From the NCBI GenBank assembly GCA_020429905.1, contig JAGQKX010000047.1:1-5894 (forward strand): 5,894 nucleotides of DNA. The letters run 5' to 3'. Positions 5,222 through 5,894 of this stretch are shown one piece after another. The notes beneath the pieces are model-generated. The model ran no database searches, was not told where the DNA came from, and saw nothing but the letters and a program-made list of their open reading frames with translations. Each line of letters starts with the position of its first letter. Position 1 is the stretch's first letter. The DNA comes from a candidate division WWE3 bacterium (GTDB taxonomy: Bacteria; Patescibacteriota; 4484-211; JAGQKX01). The translations under genes were made by a program, and so were the position numbers.

Positions 5222-5389
5222 TTATTCAACCGTTAAGAAGAAATATTTAAAAACAAAGATGACCCAGGCAGGTTTGGTAACCATTCTGAGATCTTTTTGT
5301 TCGTCTTCATCGGGAAACCACCGACGAATGCCAAGCTTGGCCAAATTGGCCGGTATCAAACCGTTTACGGTGATACGAATTGTGAACAT
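5222..5389 (-). CDS. Orphan 55-residue protein with its own promoter and leader
   Basis: The family is not recognised. The 55-residue product begins MFTIRITVNGLIPANLAKLG, has a mixed charged middle (RRWFPDEDEQKDLRMVTKP, about 22-40) and ends in a hydrophobic, aromatic stretch (AWVIFVFKYFFLTVE). That tail is too short and interrupted for a sure membrane helix, but membrane contact is possible. The start at 5389 is supported by AAAGGAGA with 9-10 nt spacing. An in-frame ATG at 5440 would add 17 residues but lies inside the hairpin region and lacks an RBS. Evidence that it is a gene: an extended -10 promoter (TGCTATAAT) about 80 nt upstream, a structured leader and the good RBS, the same arrangement as the 134-residue gene. 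No function can be assigned. Confidence 0.65.
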   Translation of the reverse strand: MFTIRITVNGLIPANLAKLGIRRWFPDEDEQKDLRMVTKPAWVIFVFKYFFLTVE

Positions 5390-5463
5390 TTTGTATGTTC
5401 TCCTTTGCCTTTGGTAGGCATGGGCGAATGCCCCTAGCAACCGAAGCTGCGGTTATTGGTTTG
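5390..5463 (-). promoter_or_regulatory. Structured 5' leader of the 55-residue gene
   Basis: From the predicted transcription start (near 5463) the leader has a 5-bp GCAGC/GTTGC stem with UUCG loop (5450-5437), beginning 19 nt after the -10 box. Directly next is a second hairpin (5436-5415) that can pair TAGG..CAT with ATGCCTA, or alternatively GGGC with GCCC. The first hairpin has a competing fold, AACCG with CGGTT around CAGCTT. The RBS AAAGGAGA follows. The first hairpin is nearly the same as the first hairpin in the leader of the 134-residue gene. Confidence 0.55.
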
Positions 5464-5469
5464 TGCGGA

Positions 5470-5478
5470 ATTATAGCA
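5470..5478 (-). promoter_or_regulatory. Extended -10 promoter of the 55-residue gene
   Basis: TGCTATAAT on the minus strand combines a perfect -10 (5475-5470) with the TG of an extended -10 element. There is no good -35 at 16-18 bp; TTGATT lies only 12 bp upstream. It is 39 bp after the stop of the G5-3D gene, so the small gene has a separate transcription start. Confidence 0.65.
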
Positions 5479-5516
5479 GAACTGAAGAATCAAAACCAGT
5501 TATAGGATATATTTTG

Positions 5517-5894
5517 CTATGGAAGATAGATAGTAACCCAACGTGAAGACCACCAGCCATTTTGAATATTTTTAAATCCTAAATCAATTTTATTACCATA
5601 AATGGCTCCGCCAATATCTTCTGCCGTACACATGCCGTATCCCGGGACATAGAATCTTGTGCCAAGCGGAATCACATACGGGTCAACCGCGCAGGTTCCG
5701 TGATCAACGTGCGTTCCGGTATACGTTATTCCACTGCAACCCGCACAATTCCCATCATAGCTTGTTGCCCAAACATCAATGGTGTGCGTGTAAGAAAAAT
5801 CTCCCTGTGGAGTTTCAATATGTTTAGGTTTGGTTCCACGCGTTATTTGTTCAGGAACTGGCTCAGTTATTTGCTCTGAGAGCAGTGTTCTTGA
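5517..5894 (-). CDS. C-terminal part of a G5-3D cell-wall protein (YabE/RpfB-like)
   Basis: The last 125 residues are visible; the N-terminus is beyond the right edge. It opens with the end of a G5 domain (TEPVPEQITRGTKPK), a linker follows, and then a complete 3D domain: WATSYDGNC, HGTCAVDPYVIPLGT, FYVPGYG, CTAEDIGGAIYGNKIDLGF. The three conserved aspartates are in AVDP, AEDIGG and KIDL. G5 domains are thought to bind wall glycans. The 3D domain, related to the MltA catalytic core, is found in lytic transglycosylases and resuscitation-factor-like wall proteins. Four cysteines in the visible domain (C-x2-C, GTC, GMC) suggest disulfides in an exported protein. In Firmicutes and Actinobacteria a G5-3D gene commonly lies just upstream of rsmA, as it nearly does here. 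Stop is TAG at 5519-5517. Domain call is strong; enzymatic activity is inferred. Confidence 0.9.
   Translation of the reverse strand, partial: SRTLLSEQITEPVPEQITRGTKPKHIETPQGDFSYTHTIDVWATSYDGNCAGCSGITYTGTHVDHGTCAVDPYVIPLGTRFYVPGYGMCTAEDIGGAIYGNKIDLGFKNIQNGWWSSRWVTIYLP

Noticed and set aside
5184..5417. 77-codon plus-strand frame opposite the 55-residue gene
   Set aside because: No RBS or promoter was seen on the plus strand, it begins inside the hairpin, and the minus-strand gene has all expression signals.
1..5894. CRISPR arrays, tRNA or rRNA genes, insertion sequences
   Set aside because: No regularly spaced repeats, no tRNA cloverleaf, no rRNA-like stretch and no transposase coding or terminal inverted repeats were seen on either strand.

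Overview
The window is about 5.9 kb of compact, AT-rich bacterial chromosome with standard stop codon use. The protein set suggests a reduced-genome lineage of the Candidate Phyla Radiation (Patescibacteria): a YidC of only about 247 residues, a FemAB-type aminoacyltransferase, a divergent RsmA with a GAVPYNITSP motif and an HPRKML element, a membrane-anchored FAM173-like methyltransferase, and a G5-3D wall protein. This placement rests on protein style and is an inference; no rRNA or marker phylogeny is available here.

Layout from left to right. The left edge holds a minus-strand promoter, a short leader with a perfect hairpin and an RBS-like sequence, all pointing at a gene that starts just outside the window. 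Next (104-1216, minus) is a membrane sensor with a large Cache-type extracytoplasmic domain but no output domain. A strong intrinsic terminator (1288-1320) separates it from a 134-residue orphan gene (1341-1745, minus). That gene has its own near-consensus sigma70 promoter, a leader of about 170 nt with several hairpins, and a near-perfect Shine-Dalgarno. Further right is a tight minus-strand operon: rsmA (3620-4447), a FAM173-like methyltransferase (3033-3620, start and stop overlapping) and a FemAB-like transferase (1962-3023). yidC (4422-5165, plus) diverges from rsmA with the two 5' ends overlapping by 26 bp. It converges, across a hairpin, on a 55-residue orphan gene (5222-5389, minus), which again has its own promoter and structured leader. 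The right edge holds the C-terminal part of a G5-3D cell-wall protein (5517-5894, minus).

The recognisable genes serve the cell envelope and ribosome maturation: RsmA modifies 16S rRNA, YidC inserts membrane proteins, the FemAB protein probably adds amino acids to peptidoglycan stems, and the G5-3D protein probably remodels wall. A G5-3D gene close to rsmA recalls the yabE(rpfB)-rsmA neighbourhood of Firmicutes and Actinobacteria.

The most notable pattern is in the non-coding DNA. Three separate minus-strand promoters with a perfect TATAAT are each followed, 17-19 nt after the -10 box, by a short hairpin. Two of these hairpins are near-identical C(UUCG)G tetraloops with pairing-preserving base changes. 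The genes read from them carry AAAGGAG-type ribosome binding sites. In contrast, several larger genes (yidC, the FemAB gene, possibly rsmA and the sensor) have a -10-like box only 6-12 nt before the start codon, which suggests leaderless or nearly leaderless mRNAs. So there may be two expression modes: structured-leader genes and leaderless genes.
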